This document shows positions 7,322 through 8,256 of a stretch of DNA of 8,256 bases, piece after piece (the stretch's first letter is position 1; every line of letters begins with the position of its first letter). The stretch is from Noviherbaspirillum sp. Lineage in GTDB: Bacteria > Pseudomonadota > Gammaproteobacteria > Burkholderiales > Burkholderiaceae. The notes under the pieces are model-generated. The model was not told the DNA's origin, searched no databases, and saw only the letters and a list, made by a program, of their open reading frames with translations. Position numbers and translations under genes: made by a program. The stretch spans positions 1-8,256 of the forward strand of contig JAQGLQ010000187.1 in the NCBI GenBank assembly GCA_028292785.1, in the 5' to 3' direction.

Positions 7322-7329
7322 AGAGGAAG
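7322..7329 (+). promoter_or_regulatory. Shine-Dalgarno-like site before the Rhs gene
   Basis: AGAGGAAG precedes the ATG at 7341; the AGGA core is 13 nt away, somewhat long but the best match nearby. It supports the 7341 start, which also gives an intact signal peptide. No convincing -35/-10 pair is visible in the 7255-7340 gap, so rhs may be read from the Tad transcript. Confidence 0.45.
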
Positions 7330-7340
7330 ACGTCAATTAC

Positions 7341-8256
7341 ATGAAGAGGCACAAGAAGCTGTTTGCGTTTGGCCTGTCGATAGTCTTTTACCTGGGCGCG
7401 GCATCCGGCTGGTCGCAAACTGTTTCCTCCTCGGTTATCGGCAGCGCCACCGCACAATCCTGTAGCGGCGGCGACACCGGCCCGGTGTCTCCCTGCAGCG
7501 CGACGAATGTCGCCAGCAACGGTGGCACGGAAGTAAAGATCGGCGCCAGCAACCCGATCAACGTCATCAGCGGTAACAAATATCAGCGCGAAGACGACTT
7601 GCCGGCCTTGCCCGGCGTGCTCGGCGTGGAGATCGTGCGCCACTACAACAGCCTGCATGGCGGTCCCGGCTCTCCCAATGGCATTCTCGGACGCGGCTGG
7701 CGCCTCAGTTATGAAACCGCCCTGCATGCGACTGGCCGGGCCCTGCAGATCACGCAAGCCGACGGCACCCGCGTCATTTTCAGCCGCGATCCCTTCGACC
7801 CCAGCCGCTGCGCCACCGCCAATCCGGCGGATGGCGCCATCCGCATCAGCAAAACCGCGCGCGGCAACGAGTATGCCTGGACCTGGCCCAATGGCCGCCG
7901 GCTCGATTTCGATAGCAAGGGCAAGCTGATCCAGATTCTTGCGCCCACTGGCGAATTCGTCACGCTGAGCTACAACCGGCGCGGCTGGCTGGACAAGGTC
8001 ACCGACCCGCAAGGGCGCAGCCTGCATCTGCGCTATCCCGACAAGGCGGCGCGCGGCACGCGCTTTACCGGCGTAATGGCGATCGACACGCCGGTCGGAC
8101 AATTTCGTTATGACCACGGCAGCACCTTGCCCGGGGGAGCGGTGCTCGATGCGGTGCATGTGCTGGCCTACCTGTCCAGGGTCATCATTCCACGAGGGGA
8201 GGGAAGCGATATCGACATCTCCCGCTCGTATCACTATGAAGATGCACGCCATCCCA
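7341..8256 (+). CDS. Sec-exported DUF6531/Rhs YD-repeat protein, 3' partial
   Basis: The frame is open from ATG 7341 to the window edge, giving 305 residues of what is probably a much longer protein. Residues 1-26 form a Sec-type signal peptide (MKRHKK, then hydrophobic LFAFGLSIVFYLGAASG, cleavage likely near WSQ). Residues 27-65 are a Ser/Gly/Cys-containing low-complexity segment. From about 70 a DUF6531-type Rhs entry domain is visible (NPINVISGNKYQREDDLPAL, then VRHYNS and GILGRGWRLSYE). YD/RHS-type strands follow (GRRLDFDSKGKL at 185-196, VTLSYNRRGWLDKVTDPQGR at 207-226, SYHYED at 296-301). Rhs proteins form a hollow beta cocoon and often carry a variable C-terminal toxin; any such tip lies beyond the window. 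A signal peptide and no PAAR domain argue against a classic type VI effector. Third codon positions look more GC-rich than in the Tad genes, hinting at a separate history. It starts 86 nt after the Tad operon in the same direction. Confidence 0.9.
   Translation, partial: MKRHKKLFAFGLSIVFYLGAASGWSQTVSSSVIGSATAQSCSGGDTGPVSPCSATNVASNGGTEVKIGASNPINVISGNKYQREDDLPALPGVLGVEIVRHYNSLHGGPGSPNGILGRGWRLSYETALHATGRALQITQADGTRVIFSRDPFDPSRCATANPADGAIRISKTARGNEYAWTWPNGRRLDFDSKGKLIQILAPTGEFVTLSYNRRGWLDKVTDPQGRSLHLRYPDKAARGTRFTGVMAIDTPVGQFRYDHGSTLPGGAVLDAVHVLAYLSRVIIPRGEGSDIDISRSYHYEDARHP

Noticed and set aside
7313..7341. TTGATT with a 17-nt spacer as a promoter for rhs
   Set aside because: The matching -10 (ATTACA) would overlap the start codon and leave the ribosome site untranscribed. 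The match is poor.
7320..8252. Long minus-strand open frame of about 310 codons opposite the Rhs gene
   Set aside because: The + strand carries a signal peptide, DUF6531 and YD-type motifs in the same span. The minus frame is Ala/Gly/Arg-rich with no recognisable domain, as expected for the complement of GC-rich coding DNA.
1..8256. CRISPR array, tRNA, rRNA or insertion sequence
   Set aside because: No regularly spaced repeats, tRNA-like folds, rRNA motifs or transposase-like frames with inverted ends were recognised; nearly all bases lie in the six main genes.

Overview
The window holds the middle and end of a Tad/Flp (type IVc) pilus operon, followed by the start of an exported Rhs/YD-repeat gene. 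Every supported gene is on the + strand. The FHA-TadA fusion, the secretin-tadA-tadB-tadC order and the moderately high GC suggest a betaproteobacterium, most likely Burkholderiales (an Oxalobacteraceae- or Burkholderia-like lineage). This is an inference from gene architecture; no rRNA or other marker is present.

Layout. 1-1755: a secretin (RcpA/CpaC type) whose 5' end lies outside the window, carrying two C-terminal SH3-like domains. 1767-3611: a TadA/CpaF secretion ATPase with an N-terminal FHA domain. 3608-4468: tadB, overlapping the tadA stop by 4 nt. 4489-5424: tadC. 5440-7254: a three-part protein made of a DUF192 domain, a TadE-like pseudopilin segment with its own prepilin-peptidase site, a Gly/Asn-rich spacer and an OmpA-type peptidoglycan-binding domain. 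7341-end: a signal-peptide-bearing DUF6531/Rhs protein that runs off the 3' edge. Gaps inside the Tad block are 20 nt or less, so it reads as one transcription unit. The 86-nt gap before rhs has no convincing terminator or promoter.

How the parts fit. TadA powers the inner-membrane platform TadB/TadC, the secretin is the outer-membrane exit, and the TadE-like protein is a minor pseudopilin. No tadZ lies between the secretin and tadA, and no tadD lies between tadC and tadE. The FHA domain sits where TadZ is encoded in the classical order. Both the secretin (SH3 pair) and the pseudopilin (OmpA domain) carry predicted cell-wall-binding modules, which suggests a Tad machine anchored to peptidoglycan at both ends.

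The most unusual points are the DUF192-TadE-OmpA fusion with an internal cleavage site about 178 residues in, the SH3-tailed secretin, the FHA domain lacking the usual phosphothreonine-contact residues, and the adjacent Sec-exported Rhs protein.
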